Notes: generated by a model not told the origin, from the sequence alone. DNA of 64,000 nt from Nocardia yamanashiensis NBRC 100130 (GCF_001613325.1 NZ_BDCD01000031.1:60000-123999), one strand, 5' to 3'; shown: positions 1-9,234, counted from the first letter of the stretch. Program-made: numbers and translations.

Positions 1-104
1 GCGCTTGCCAGTACTGGACGGTGATGTGGATCGCAATCATGATGCCAGGGTTTGTGCGGGGTCCGGATCGGATATTCCATTCTGTGTCAGCGGAAGGAGG
101 TACG

Positions 105-323
105 GTGCGCACGCCATGGTCCCCACAGCGAGCCGCCCCCATCTCCGACAGCTGTGAGATGGTCCCGGAGCGGTTCACGCCGGAGCTTGCTCACAGCATC
201 CTGCGGATTCACCGAAGTTGTCCGACCGATCAGTGTGCTCGGCGCAAGGCGGCGGTCTTCTATCTCTACGAGCATCGTCAGCAGCACGTGGCCGCCGTCG
301 GCCGCGCGCGGCGGGCGCGCTAG
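105..323 (+). CDS. Small uncharacterised Cys-containing protein (72 aa)
   Basis: Not confidently recognised. A strong ribosome-binding site (GGAAGGAGG, ending 4 bases before) precedes the GTG start. The product is basic at its C-terminus, has three Cys, and holds the segments FTPELAHSILRIHRSCP and DQCARRKAAVFYLYEH. From memory, short actinobacterial proteins share this 'IHR-C-P...C-R-A' pattern, but no function is known to me. The stop shares a CTAG with the stop of the convergent DUF2330 gene. It could be spurious; the ribosome-binding site and the composition argue for a real gene. Confidence 0.5.
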   Translation: MRTPWSPQRAAPISDSCEMVPERFTPELAHSILRIHRSCPTDQCARRKAAVFYLYEHRQQHVAAVGRARRAR

Positions 324-1408
324 CCGGTTCGGCGCAGGACCGACGCCACCGCCAGTACCACCGCGAAGAGCGTTGCCAGTGCCGCGCCGATGATCACGAA
401 ACCGGCGGGCACGCCCAGGAATTCGATGTACTCGGTGCGATGGGTGGTAGCGCGGTAGTCGGTATCGGCGGTGTCGGCGAAGGTGAAATCCGAGGTGATG
501 TCGGCGGGGCGGGACACGTAGGTGTACAGCTCGGTCAGGTAGTCGCGCCCGCCCGAGGCCAATTGCGCGAGGTCGGGATCGGTGACGTGCCCGAGCCGTC
601 CGGCGAATTGGACCGATACGCTCTGCCGCGCGGCATCGGCGTCGGCGCGCTGCACGCGATGCTCGCCCAGTACGTACAGCCGGACCGTCTGCGGCGTGGT
701 CGCGGCGCTCGACATCCGCATCGGGTAGACGAGGCGATCGGCGGCGAAGCTGAGCCGCACCGGATCCAGCGCCCCTGACAGCGGTTCGGAACCGGTGAGC
801 CGTATGGCCACGAACGACCAGCCCGCCGCCAGATACGGGCTCATGGTCGCGACCACTTCCGGCTTCATGACATAGCCGTTGTCCCGCAACCACGTCTGCA
901 CGCCGGTGATATCGCCGCCGCTGAGCGTGGTGGCCTCCAACGGACCGAGTTGCACCTGCCCCAGCACGGTCGGCGCCGCCGCACCCGGCGCGCCGCCCGC
1001 CACCGCCCCGTCCGCATCGGAATCCCCGAACCACCGCCGATCGGTGATCACCTCCGGTGCGGTAGCGGCCCGCAGCGCGGTGAAGGTGGCCGCCTTGCCC
1101 GCGCTCACCGTGGCGGGCGTCGGCGTCGGCACCAGCAACGCCGCCTCGGTGCCCTGACTCTGCAACGACAGCCGCATCAGAATGGTCTCGCGCTGCCCGT
1201 CCCAACTCAGCGCCGCCGTCTCCCCGGCCACGGAAGCGGCACCGTCCGCCGGTGCGGCGATCCCGCCGCACGCGCAAGCCGAAGCCGGCGCAGCCAAACC
1301 CATTCCCCCCGCCCCGACCAGCAACGCCGCCGCCGTGATCACCCGGGCCGTCTTGCGCAACAGCATGGCCGCCAGACTAGGCGCGCCAAGGGCGATTCCG
1401 CTCGTCAT
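320..1408 (-). CDS. DUF2330 family secreted/membrane-anchored protein
   Basis: The product (about 362 aa) has a basic N-terminus, a hydrophobic stretch rich in Ala and Leu, then APASACACGG, an export signal ending in the Cys-rich start typical of DUF2330 proteins. The C-terminus has one hydrophobic helix (GFVIIGAALATLFAVVLAVA) followed by RRTG. The topology is therefore an exported domain held by a C-terminal anchor. The function of the family is unknown. I chose the ATG at 1408 because GAGGGGAA lies about 7 bases upstream; ATGs at 1426 and 1366 are alternatives. It is divergent from ptrB with only about 90 bp between the starts, so both promoters lie in that gap. Confidence 0.75.
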   Translation of the reverse strand: MTSGIALGAPSLAAMLLRKTARVITAAALLVGAGGMGLAAPASACACGGIAAPADGAASVAGETAALSWDGQRETILMRLSLQSQGTEAALLVPTPTPATVSAGKAATFTALRAATAPEVITDRRWFGDSDADGAVAGGAPGAAAPTVLGQVQLGPLEATTLSGGDITGVQTWLRDNGYVMKPEVVATMSPYLAAGWSFVAIRLTGSEPLSGALDPVRLSFAADRLVYPMRMSSAATTPQTVRLYVLGEHRVQRADADAARQSVSVQFAGRLGHVTDPDLAQLASGGRDYLTELYTYVSRPADITSDFTFADTADTDYRATTHRTEYIEFLGVPAGFVIIGAALATLFAVVLAVASVLRRTG

Positions 1409-1501
1409 CCGGGTTCCCCTCGCCATCTCGGATGGACGAGCCGGTCGTGTCCGGTGAGGGCGTTGAGTGGTGGTGCGGGGGTACCCCACTAACGTGGACG
1501 C

Positions 1502-3694
1502 ATGGCTCTCGACAGTGGTAGCGCGACCTCACAGACCGGCGCGACGGCGGCGCCACCCATTGCCAAGCGGGTGGCGGCCGAACGCGTGCACCACGGCGAT
1601 GTGTTCGTCGACGAGTACGAATGGCTGCGGGCGAAGGAGGATCCCGAGGTCATCGCGTATCTGGAGGCGGAGAATGCCTATACCGAGGTGCAGACGGGGC
1701 ATTTGAAGGGGCTGCGGGAGAAGATCTTCGACGAGATCAAGGCGCGCACCCAGGAGACCGACCTGACGGTGCCGACCCGGATGGGCGAGTACTGGTATTA
1801 CTCGCGCAGCTTCGAGGGCAAGCAGTACGGGGTGTCGTGCCGCGCGCCGATCGCGAATCCTGACGACTGGACCCCGCCGGAGCTGGACGCCGATGCCGAG
1901 GTGCCGGGCGAGCAGGTGCTGCTGGACCTGAACGTGCTGGCCGAAGGCCACGACTTCATCGGGGTCGGCGCGTTCTCACTCACGCATTCCGGCGATGTGC
2001 TGGCGTACTCCGTGGACACGGTCGGCGACGAGCGGTACCTGCTGCGGTTCAAGAACCTGGAGACCGGCGAACTGCTGCCCGACGAGATCCCGGGCGTCGC
2101 GCCCGGCGCGACCTGGTCGCTGGACGGGGACTACGTCTTCTATCAGACCTTCAACGACGCCTGGCGCTCCGACACCGTGTGGCGGCACCGCATGGGCACG
2201 CCCGCGTCCGAGGACGTGAAGATCTTCCACGAGGCCGACGAGCGCTTCAATGTCGGCGCGACGGCGACCCGCTCCGAGAAGTTCCTGATCATCGAGACCT
2301 CGGGCAAGCTCACCAGCGAGATCTGGATTCTCGAATCCGATGATCCGACCGGCGAATTCCGGGTGGTGCTGCCGCGCCGCGAGGGCGTCGAATACGGCGT
2401 CGAGCACGCGGTGATCGCGGGCGAGGACAAGCTGCTCATCCTGCACAACGATGTGGTGGACGGGGTGAAGGCGGTCAATTTCGTGCTGGCCGAGGCCCCG
2501 CTCGCCGATCCGTCGAACCAGACGCTGCTGATCGGGCACCGCACCGACACCCGCATCCTCGATATCGACGCCTTCTCCGACAAGCTGGTGCTCAGCTACC
2601 GGCGCGACGCCCTGCCCCGGGTGGCGGTGTGGCCGCTCACCGACACCGGCTACGGCGAGCTGCGCGAGATCGAATTCGATCTGGAGCTGTTCGACGCCGG
2701 GCTGATGTCGAATCCGGAATGGGTGCAGCCGACCCTGCGCATGGGACTCACCTCGTTCCTGACCCCGCTGCAGATCTTCGACTACGTGCCCGCCACCGGG
2801 GAACTGCTGCTGCGCAAGGAAACCGTGGTGCTGGGCGGGTATGACCCGAACGACTATGTGCAGCACCGGGATTGGGCGACCGCCGCGGACGGCACCCGGA
2901 TCCCGATCTCCGTCGTGCGGCGCAAGGACGGCGGCCGGGCCGCCACCGCGGGCCCGCGCTACGCGCCCGGCGATCCGAAACCGTTGCTGCTCTACGGTTA
3001 CGGCTCCTACGAGACCAGCATCGACCCGTACTTCTCGGTGCCGCGGCTGTCGCTGCTGGATCGCGGCATGATCTTCGCGGTCGCCCATGTGCGCGGCGGC
3101 GGCGAAATGGGCCGGCTCTGGTACGACGAGGGCAAGATGCTGGTAAAGAAGAACACCTTCACCGACTTCGTCTCCTGCGCAAGGCATCTGGTGGATACCG
3201 GCGTCACCGCCGCCGATCGCATGGTCGCCGACGGCGGCAGCGCGGGCGGGCTGCTGGTGGGCGCGGTGGCCAATCTGGCGCCGGAGCTGTTCGCGGGCAT
3301 CATCGCCAATGTGCCGTTCGTGGATCCGCTGACCTCCATCCTGGATCCGTCCCTGCCGCTCACCGTCACCGAATGGGAGGAGTGGGGGAATCCGCTGGAG
3401 GACAAGGAAGTCTACGAGTACATGCGCTCGTACTCGCCGTACGAGAACGTCGAGGCCAAGGACTACCCGGCCATTCTGGCCATTACTTCGCTGAACGACA
3501 CCCGCGTGCTGTACGTGGAACCGGCCAAGTGGGTGGCGAAGCTGCGCGCCACCAAGACCGGTGACTCCCAGCTGCTGCTGAAGACCGAGATGAGCGCCGG
3601 GCACGGCGGCGTGAGCGGCCGCTACGAGAAGTGGAAGGAAGTCGGCTTCGAGTTCGCCTGGCTGCTGGACACCGTCGGGCTCGCCGACGTGTAA
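1502..3694 (+). CDS. ptrB: Oligopeptidase B-type serine peptidase (S9 prolyl oligopeptidase family)
   Basis: This 730-aa protein has an N-terminal beta-propeller region (about residues 80-420) and a C-terminal alpha/beta-hydrolase domain. The nucleophile elbow GGSAGG places Ser at 580; NDTRV gives Asp666 and AGHGG gives His701, a complete catalytic triad. The family is cytosolic and cleaves short peptides after basic residues. The length is normal for PtrB. In M. tuberculosis the orthologous locus is split into ptrBa and ptrBb; here the frame is intact. It sits left of the purine genes as in mycobacteria. The ATG start is 1 codon into the conserved region's usual leader, with no competing ribosome-binding site. 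Confidence 0.92.
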   Translation: MALDSGSATSQTGATAAPPIAKRVAAERVHHGDVFVDEYEWLRAKEDPEVIAYLEAENAYTEVQTGHLKGLREKIFDEIKARTQETDLTVPTRMGEYWYYSRSFEGKQYGVSCRAPIANPDDWTPPELDADAEVPGEQVLLDLNVLAEGHDFIGVGAFSLTHSGDVLAYSVDTVGDERYLLRFKNLETGELLPDEIPGVAPGATWSLDGDYVFYQTFNDAWRSDTVWRHRMGTPASEDVKIFHEADERFNVGATATRSEKFLIIETSGKLTSEIWILESDDPTGEFRVVLPRREGVEYGVEHAVIAGEDKLLILHNDVVDGVKAVNFVLAEAPLADPSNQTLLIGHRTDTRILDIDAFSDKLVLSYRRDALPRVAVWPLTDTGYGELREIEFDLELFDAGLMSNPEWVQPTLRMGLTSFLTPLQIFDYVPATGELLLRKETVVLGGYDPNDYVQHRDWATAADGTRIPISVVRRKDGGRAATAGPRYAPGDPKPLLLYGYGSYETSIDPYFSVPRLSLLDRGMIFAVAHVRGGGEMGRLWYDEGKMLVKKNTFTDFVSCARHLVDTGVTAADRMVADGGSAGGLLVGAVANLAPELFAGIIANVPFVDPLTSILDPSLPLTVTEWEEWGNPLEDKEVYEYMRSYSPYENVEAKDYPAILAITSLNDTRVLYVEPAKWVAKLRATKTGDSQLLLKTEMSAGHGGVSGRYEKWKEVGFEFAWLLDTVGLADV

Positions 3695-3714
3695 GCGGTT
3701 CTCGCACAAGAGAA

Positions 3715-3750
3715 AACAGCCCCGCCGATCGAATGATCGGCGGGGCTGTT
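3715..3750. terminator. Bidirectional intrinsic terminator after ptrB
   Basis: A perfect 16-bp stem (AACAGCCCCGCCGATC) with a GAAT loop sits between the convergent ptrB and antiporter genes. On the minus strand it is followed by TTTTCT, so it best fits termination of the minus-strand gene, and it can serve both. Confidence 0.85.
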
Positions 3751-3802
3751 CATATGGAGCGGGTGGGGCGTCGATCGGCAAACACATACGCCGTTGCCAG
3801 GG

Positions 3803-5329
3803 TCAGGCGTTGGTCAGATGCGACCGATCGGCGCTGGGCCCCAGGGCTTTCGCCTTCACCTCGTCCGGCGGCACCCACGACGGCTTCTTCATCCTCTCGA
3901 TGATCAACGGCACCGCGCTGAACACGATCGCGCCGCCCGCCACCAGGGCGATATAGGTGGCCGGACTGCCGATGGGCAGCTGCGACGGCGGCACGAACGC
4001 CAGCACGAAGGCGAAAGCCACCGCCAGGAACCCGATCCCGGCGAAGAGCCACATGCCCACCGTCCCGCCCGGAATCTTGAAGGCGCGCGGCAGGTCCGGC
4101 TGGGTGTAGCGCAACCGGATGGCGGCCGCGTACATGAACATGTAGATGATCAGGTACAGGCTCACCGCCATGGCCGAGATCAGGAAGAACGCCGAGCTGA
4201 CATCGTCCATGAACAGGTAGATCGAGGACAGCCCGGTCACGATGACGCCCTGGATGATCAGGATATTGACCTGCACGCCCCGGTCGTTCACCTTCTGCAG
4301 CACCGGCGGCAGCATCCCGTCGTGAGCGGTGGCCAGCACGCCGCGGCTGGGACCCATGATCCAGGCCAGCACGCCCGCGAGCGCGCCGTAGGCGATGAGC
4401 GCGGACAGGATGCGCACCGGCCAGGTGGAGTGGATCATTTCGGTGAAGGCGATCGAGAAGGCGTCGAACACACCGGTATTCAGGTCGATCTTGTCGTAGG
4501 CCACGATGCCCGCCACCGCCAGCGCGCCGAGGGTGAAGATGCCGAACGCCACCGCCGCCGCGATCATGATGGCGGCCGGGTACCCCTTGGCCGGGTTCTT
4601 CAATTCGGTGGAGTGCACGCCCTGCGATTCCACGCCCGCGAAGTTGAGCAGGATGCCCGCCAGGAACGAAAGTCCGGACAGCCCGGCGATATACGGGAAG
4701 AACCGGGGCGAATCGTGCCCGTCGTGGTCGACGGTGACCGAGGCGTCGGTGGTGTGCTCCCAGCCGATGGAATGGCCGGTGGAGATCCACCAGATGAACA
4801 CGGCCACCAGGATGATGCCCGGCAGCGCGGTGCCGAGCAGGAACCCGGCGCGGGTCACCTTCAGCGCGAACTGATTGCTGACGAAGGCCACGGCGGTGCA
4901 CAGCCAGAACGCGACGATCGCGAAAACGCCCACTTAGACATGGTTCTGGGCGATATCGGGCCGATCGAAGGCGAACGCCACGCCGGCGGCGGCGAAGCTC
5001 ATGCCGGTCGGATAGAACACGATCACCTGGATCCAGGACAGGAAGATGATCCAGAAGCCCACCGGTTTACCGAACGCGCCGCTGATCCAGGCGTACAGCC
5101 CACCGGCCTTGTCGGCGTACATACTGCCCAGCTCGGCGGCGACCAGACCGGCGGGAATCAGGAACAGGACGGTCGAGAAGCCGATGTAGAAGAACATCGT
5201 CATCTCTTCCTTGGCCATCATGGGCAGCCCGCGCAGACTGGTGACAATCGATGCGGCCGTGGTGAATCCGAGCGCGGATACGGTCAGGTACTTGGTGGCC
5301 GCGTGTCTCGAGGTCGTCGTGGCGGTCAC
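3803..5329 (-). pseudogene. GadC-type amino acid/GABA antiporter interrupted by an in-frame stop
   Basis: The reading frame runs from ATG 5329 to 3803 with one TAA at 4936-4934 and no frameshift, giving pieces of 131 and 376 codons. Together they form a roughly 507-residue APC-superfamily transporter with about 12 membrane segments, similar throughout to the intact antiporter at 7813-9234. The stop falls in NHV-stop-VGVFAIV, where the paralogue has NGV-Tyr-VAIVIIT, so a Tyr codon (TAC or TAT) became TAA by one base change. ATG 5329 overlaps the gadB stop by 4 nt, the classical GadB-GadC pairing. It may be a recent pseudogene, a sequencing error, or subject to readthrough. The downstream piece could restart at GTG 4933 but would lack the first three helices. 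Confidence 0.85.
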
Positions 5330-6768
5330 GACTTCGCCTTGCCCGCACCGGATTTCGCCTTGCCGTTGGTATCCGCGTCGCCGTCACCGGACAGCGGTAC
5401 CGCGGCCTTCGCATTGTGCGTGAACCCGCCCGCTTCCGCGCTGGTCAGCGAGGTGGTGAGCGGATGCGCCTTGAGCTGTTTGAGGCAGCGCACCATATCG
5501 GCCAGCAGCATGTCCGCCATATCGAGGGTGAAGCCGTGCCGCAGCACGGTGCGCATGATGGTCTCGTCGTCGCGATCCGCGGGCAGCGGATAGGCGGCGA
5601 TCAGCCAGCCCCGGGCGCGCAGCCGATCCGAGAAGTCGTACAGGTTGAAAACCTGCTCCCCCTTCAACTTCCACGACACCGCGGTGATGCCGCGCTTGGG
5701 ATCGCCGTCGTGGATCAGCTCGAACAGGCCCAGGCCCGCCAGTCCCGCCGCCAGATGCTGGGCGGCGGCGTAGATGGCGTTCTGGACCCGGCCGTAGCCG
5801 GTGCGCCCGAGCCGGATGAAGTCGTAGTACTGGGTGATGACCTGGCCGCCCGGCCGGGAGAAGTTGAGGTTGAAGGTGGCCATGGAGCCGCCCAGGTAGT
5901 CGACGTTGAAGATGAGCTCCTTGGGCAGATCCTGCGCGGTGCGCCAGATCGCCCAGCCCGCGCCCAGCGGGGCCAGGCCGGTCTTGTGGCCGGAGGCATT
6001 GATGGACTTCACCCGCGGCAAACGGAAATCCCACACCAGGTCCGGGGCGCAGAACGGCGCGAGGAAACCGCCGCTGGCCGCGTCCACGTGGATCGGGATG
6101 TTCAGCCCGGTCTTCTCCTCCAGATCGTCGAGCGCCTGGTGGATGCCGGCCACATCCTCGTAGACGCCGGTGAAGGTCTGCCCGAAGGTGGGCACCACCA
6201 TGATGGTGTTCTCGTCGCAGTAGTCCGCGATATCGTCCGGATGCATGGTCAGCCGGTCGCCGCGCAGCGGAATCTGGCGGATCTCCACATCGAAGTAGCG
6301 GGCGAACTTCTCCCAGCACACCTGCACCGGCCCGCACACGAAATTCGGCGTCCCGGTGCCGCCGCGCTTGCGCCAGCGCCATTTCGCGGCCAGTCCGCCG
6401 AGCATGGCGGCCTCGCTGGAACCGGTGGTGGAGGTGCCGAGGGTGGCGGCCGGGTCGGGGGAATGCCACAGGTCGGCGATCATGCGCACGGCGCGCTTCT
6501 CGAGTTCGGCGGTCTGCGGGTACTCGTCCTTGTCGACGATGTTCTTGTCGAGCGATTCGTTCATGAGCCGGCGGGCCTGATCGTCGACCCAGGTGGTGCA
6601 GAAGGTCGCCAGGTTCATGCGCGAGACGCCGTCGAGCATGAGCTCGTCGTGCACGATCTGATAGGCGACGTCGGGGAATATCTCGCGTTCGGGAAAACCC
6701 TGGTGGGGCGCGGGCCGTTTGATGCCCGGCATTGCGTAGAGATCGTCCGGGTCGAGTCCGCCGGTCAT
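5326..6768 (-). CDS. gadB: Glutamate decarboxylase (PLP-dependent)
   Basis: It converts glutamate to GABA and CO2, consuming a cytosolic proton; with a glutamate/GABA antiporter this is an acid-resistance cycle. The 480-aa protein carries the group II decarboxylase signature SINASGHKTGLAPLG, with the PLP lysine at residue 262, HVDAASGGF (the PLP-contacting Asp) and STTGSSEAAMLGGLA. I chose ATG 6768 because GGAGG lies 6 bases upstream; the longer frame from 6849 has no such support. Its stop overlaps the antiporter start. The C-terminus has GGFTH, reminiscent of the pH-sensing FKH end of E. coli GadB, but is followed by about 30 residues ending in a Gly/Lys-rich tail (GKAKSGAGKAKS). Confidence 0.93.
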   Translation of the reverse strand: MTGGLDPDDLYAMPGIKRPAPHQGFPEREIFPDVAYQIVHDELMLDGVSRMNLATFCTTWVDDQARRLMNESLDKNIVDKDEYPQTAELEKRAVRMIADLWHSPDPAATLGTSTTGSSEAAMLGGLAAKWRWRKRGGTGTPNFVCGPVQVCWEKFARYFDVEIRQIPLRGDRLTMHPDDIADYCDENTIMVVPTFGQTFTGVYEDVAGIHQALDDLEEKTGLNIPIHVDAASGGFLAPFCAPDLVWDFRLPRVKSINASGHKTGLAPLGAGWAIWRTAQDLPKELIFNVDYLGGSMATFNLNFSRPGGQVITQYYDFIRLGRTGYGRVQNAIYAAAQHLAAGLAGLGLFELIHDGDPKRGITAVSWKLKGEQVFNLYDFSDRLRARGWLIAAYPLPADRDDETIMRTVLRHGFTLDMADMLLADMVRCLKQLKAHPLTTSLTSAEAGGFTHNAKAAVPLSGDGDADTNGKAKSGAGKAKS

Positions 6769-6876
6769 ATGGCCTCCGATGCGAAGTGCGGCGTGGGTTA
6801 TGCCAGGCAGCGAGCACCAGTGTTCTGCCCATCGAAACTGGTTGAGCAAGCTACCGTTTCGTAATCAGAAGATAGT

Positions 6877-6901
6877 TGCTGAACGGTTACTATTCAGCAC
6901 C
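6877..6901 (+). promoter_or_regulatory. Inverted repeat and probable leaderless promoter of the glutaminase operon
   Basis: The arms TGCTGAA (6877-6883) and TTCAGCA (6893-6899) flank a 9-bp spacer. A TACTAT -10-like hexamer (6888-6893) lies within it and ends 8 bases before ATG 6902. No ribosome-binding site precedes that ATG. This geometry suggests a transcript starting at or next to the A of ATG, with the repeat as an operator over the -10. No convincing -35 is visible. Confidence 0.45.
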
Positions 6902-7813
6902 ATGGACTATCAGCGTGTCATAGAGCAGGTGATGTCCGCTACGGCGCCACACATCGGGGAGGGTGCGGTCGCCGATTACATTCCGGGCTTGGCGAAGGTG
7001 AACCCCAAGCAGTTCGGATTTGCCATCGCGACCGCCGACGGGGACTGCTATACCGGCGGTGACGTGGATGTTCCCTTTGCGATCGAGAGCATTTCCAAGG
7101 CGTTCGCGCTGGCGCTGGTGCTCAGTCGCAAGGATTCCGAGGTGTGGAAGCGGGTGCGCCGCGAACCCTCGGGACTGGCCTTCAATGACCTGATCGAAAT
7201 TCAGCTGGAGAACGGGATACCGCGCAATCCGTACATCAACCCCGGCGCAATTGTGGTTGCGGATCAGTTGCTATCCGATACCGGCGATGCCGTGGCCGCC
7301 TTGCGCGACCTGCTCCGCGCCGAGTCCGGCAATCCGGCGCTGGAGGTGGACAGCGTGATCGCCGAATCCGAATTGCGCTCCGGCGACCGCAATCGCGCCA
7401 TCGCCTATCTGATGGCGAGTTTCGGGAACATGCGCAATTCCGTCGAGCTCGCGCTGGACCACTACTTCCGGCAGTGCTCGTTCAGCATCACCTGCGCCGA
7501 ACTGGCCAAGGCCGGGCGGCTCATCGCCCGGCACGGGCTGCGCGCCGACGGCAGCCGGTTGCTGAGCCGCGAGGACGCCCGGCACATCACCGCGCTGATG
7601 ACCATGTGCGGAACCTACGACGGCGCAGGCGAATTCGCCTACCGGGTCGGCCTGCCGGTCAAGAGCGGGGTGGGCGGCGGACTGCTCGCCGTGGTGCCGG
7701 ACAAGTATTCGATCGCCGCCTGGGGTCCGGGCCTGGACGCCAAGGGCAATTCGGTCGCGGGCGCGGTGGCGCTGGAGACCTTCGCCCGGGTGAGCAAATC
7801 GGCGGTGTTCTGA
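6902..7813 (+). CDS. glsA: Glutaminase (serine-dependent beta-lactamase fold)
   Basis: It hydrolyses glutamine to glutamate and ammonia; the released NH3 can buffer acid, as for E. coli YbaS working with GadC. The 303-aa length is normal for the family. ESISKAFAL supplies the catalytic Ser63-x-x-Lys66. NPYINPGAI, MASFGNMRNSVELALDHYFRQCS and the late SGVGGG-LLAVVP segment are standard glutaminase blocks. The start at MDYQRVIEQV matches the family; the longer upstream frame is non-homologous. It is the first gene of a four-gene run: the TGA overlaps the ATG of the antiporter. Confidence 0.94.
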   Translation: MDYQRVIEQVMSATAPHIGEGAVADYIPGLAKVNPKQFGFAIATADGDCYTGGDVDVPFAIESISKAFALALVLSRKDSEVWKRVRREPSGLAFNDLIEIQLENGIPRNPYINPGAIVVADQLLSDTGDAVAALRDLLRAESGNPALEVDSVIAESELRSGDRNRAIAYLMASFGNMRNSVELALDHYFRQCSFSITCAELAKAGRLIARHGLRADGSRLLSREDARHITALMTMCGTYDGAGEFAYRVGLPVKSGVGGGLLAVVPDKYSIAAWGPGLDAKGNSVAGAVALETFARVSKSAVF

Positions 7814-9234
7814 TGACCGCCACCGCGAGCAAGACCGCCACCGCCACCAAGTACATCTCCTGGATCACCCTGGCGCTCATGACCACCAGTTCGGTGGCCA
7901 GCCTGCGGGCCGCGCCGACCATGGCGGTGTACGGGCTGGCCTGCGTGTTCCTGTATCTGATTCCGGCGCTGCTGTTCCTGCTGCCCACCGCCTTCGTAGC
8001 GGCCGAGCTGGCGTCGGGCTGGAACGGCGGCATTTACAAATGGGTCAGCGACGGCATCTCCAAACCCATGGGCTTCCTGGCGGTCTGGTGCCAGTTCGCC
8101 ATGACGATCTTCTACTACCCGAGCCTGCTGGCCTATGTGGCAAGCACTTTCGCCTACATCATCAATCCGAAGCTGGCGTCCAACGGCGTGTACGTGGCCA
8201 TCGTCATCATCACCATCTACTGGGTGGCGGTGTTCGTGTCCGCACAGGGCACCAAAACCGTTGCGGGACTGTCGAGTATGGGGTTGATCATCGGCACGCT
8301 GATTCCCGGCGCGCTGCTGGTGGCGCTGGGCTTCGTGTTCCTGGCGCAGGGCAATACCTCGGCCGCGCCGATGGACGCCGCACACCTGCTGCCCGCCTGG
8401 ACCGGGCTGGCCAGCCTGGTGCTGATCGTCAACAACTTCCTGTCCTACGCGGGCATGGAGATGAACGCGGTGCACGTGTCCTCGCTGAAGAACCCGGGCA
8501 AGGAATACCCGAAGGCCATGCTGCTGGCGGTGGTGCTGGTGCTGACCATCTTCATCGTGCCCGCGGTGGTGATCAGCTGGGTGGTGCCGTCCAAGAACCT
8601 GAGCCTCACCGCCGGCGTCATGCAGGCCTTCGACGGGTTCTTCCAGCACTTCCACATCGGCTTCCTGACCCCGGTGCTGGGCGTCATGCTGGTGGCGGCG
8701 GCGCTGGGCGGCATGCTGACCTGGCTGACCGGGCCGTCCAAGGGGCTGCTCATCATCGGCCGCAACGAGGGCTATCTGCCGCCGATCCTGACCCGGGTCA
8801 ACAAGCACGGCGTACAGCAGAACATGATGGTCGCGCAGGGCGTCGTGACCACGCTGCTGGCGCTGCTGTACGCGTTCATCCCGGATGTATCGAGCGCGTA
8901 CTGGATTCTCTCGGTGATCACCACCCAGGTGTATCTGATCATGTACGTGCTCATGTTCATCGCGGCGATTCGCTTGCGCCGCAACGATCCCGGCCATCCG
9001 CGCGGGTATCGCGCGCCCGCGCTGGTGGCCCTGTGCGGGCTCGGCACCGCGTCCTCGGTGGCGGCGTTCCTGATCGGCTTCGTGCCGCCGTCGCAGTACG
9101 GCAGCGGCAATGCGTTCAGCTATGTGCTGCTCATCGGGCTCGGCATGGGCATCGTGGGCCTGCTGATTCCGTACCTGTTCCTGCGATTCCGCAGGCCCGG
9201 CTGGAAGTCGGTCACTCCGGAGGAGGCGCTGTGA
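7813..9234 (+). CDS. GadC-type APC-superfamily amino acid antiporter (intact)
   Basis: A 473-aa integral membrane protein with about 12 hydrophobic segments. It is homologous along its whole length to the interrupted copy at 3803-5329, sharing KY at the N-terminus, SLRAAPTMA/SLRGLPMMA, VAAELAS, YAGMEMNAVHV and WLTGPSKGL. The family exchanges glutamate or glutamine for GABA or related products across the inner membrane. Coupling to glutaminase through a 4-nt overlap suggests glutamine uptake with glutamate or GABA export (inference). The C-terminus ends shortly after the last helix (RFRRPGWKSVTPEEAL), so it lacks the roughly 40-residue pH-gating C-plug of E. coli GadC. It overlaps the next gene by GTGATGG. 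Confidence 0.88.
   Translation: MTATASKTATATKYISWITLALMTTSSVASLRAAPTMAVYGLACVFLYLIPALLFLLPTAFVAAELASGWNGGIYKWVSDGISKPMGFLAVWCQFAMTIFYYPSLLAYVASTFAYIINPKLASNGVYVAIVIITIYWVAVFVSAQGTKTVAGLSSMGLIIGTLIPGALLVALGFVFLAQGNTSAAPMDAAHLLPAWTGLASLVLIVNNFLSYAGMEMNAVHVSSLKNPGKEYPKAMLLAVVLVLTIFIVPAVVISWVVPSKNLSLTAGVMQAFDGFFQHFHIGFLTPVLGVMLVAAALGGMLTWLTGPSKGLLIIGRNEGYLPPILTRVNKHGVQQNMMVAQGVVTTLLALLYAFIPDVSSAYWILSVITTQVYLIMYVLMFIAAIRLRRNDPGHPRGYRAPALVALCGLGTASSVAAFLIGFVPPSQYGSGNAFSYVLLIGLGMGIVGLLIPYLFLRFRRPGWKSVTPEEAL

Noticed and set aside
1976..3787. 603-codon open frame antisense to ptrB
   Set aside because: Shadow of the prolyl oligopeptidase gene; the translation is unstructured Arg/Gly/His-rich sequence.
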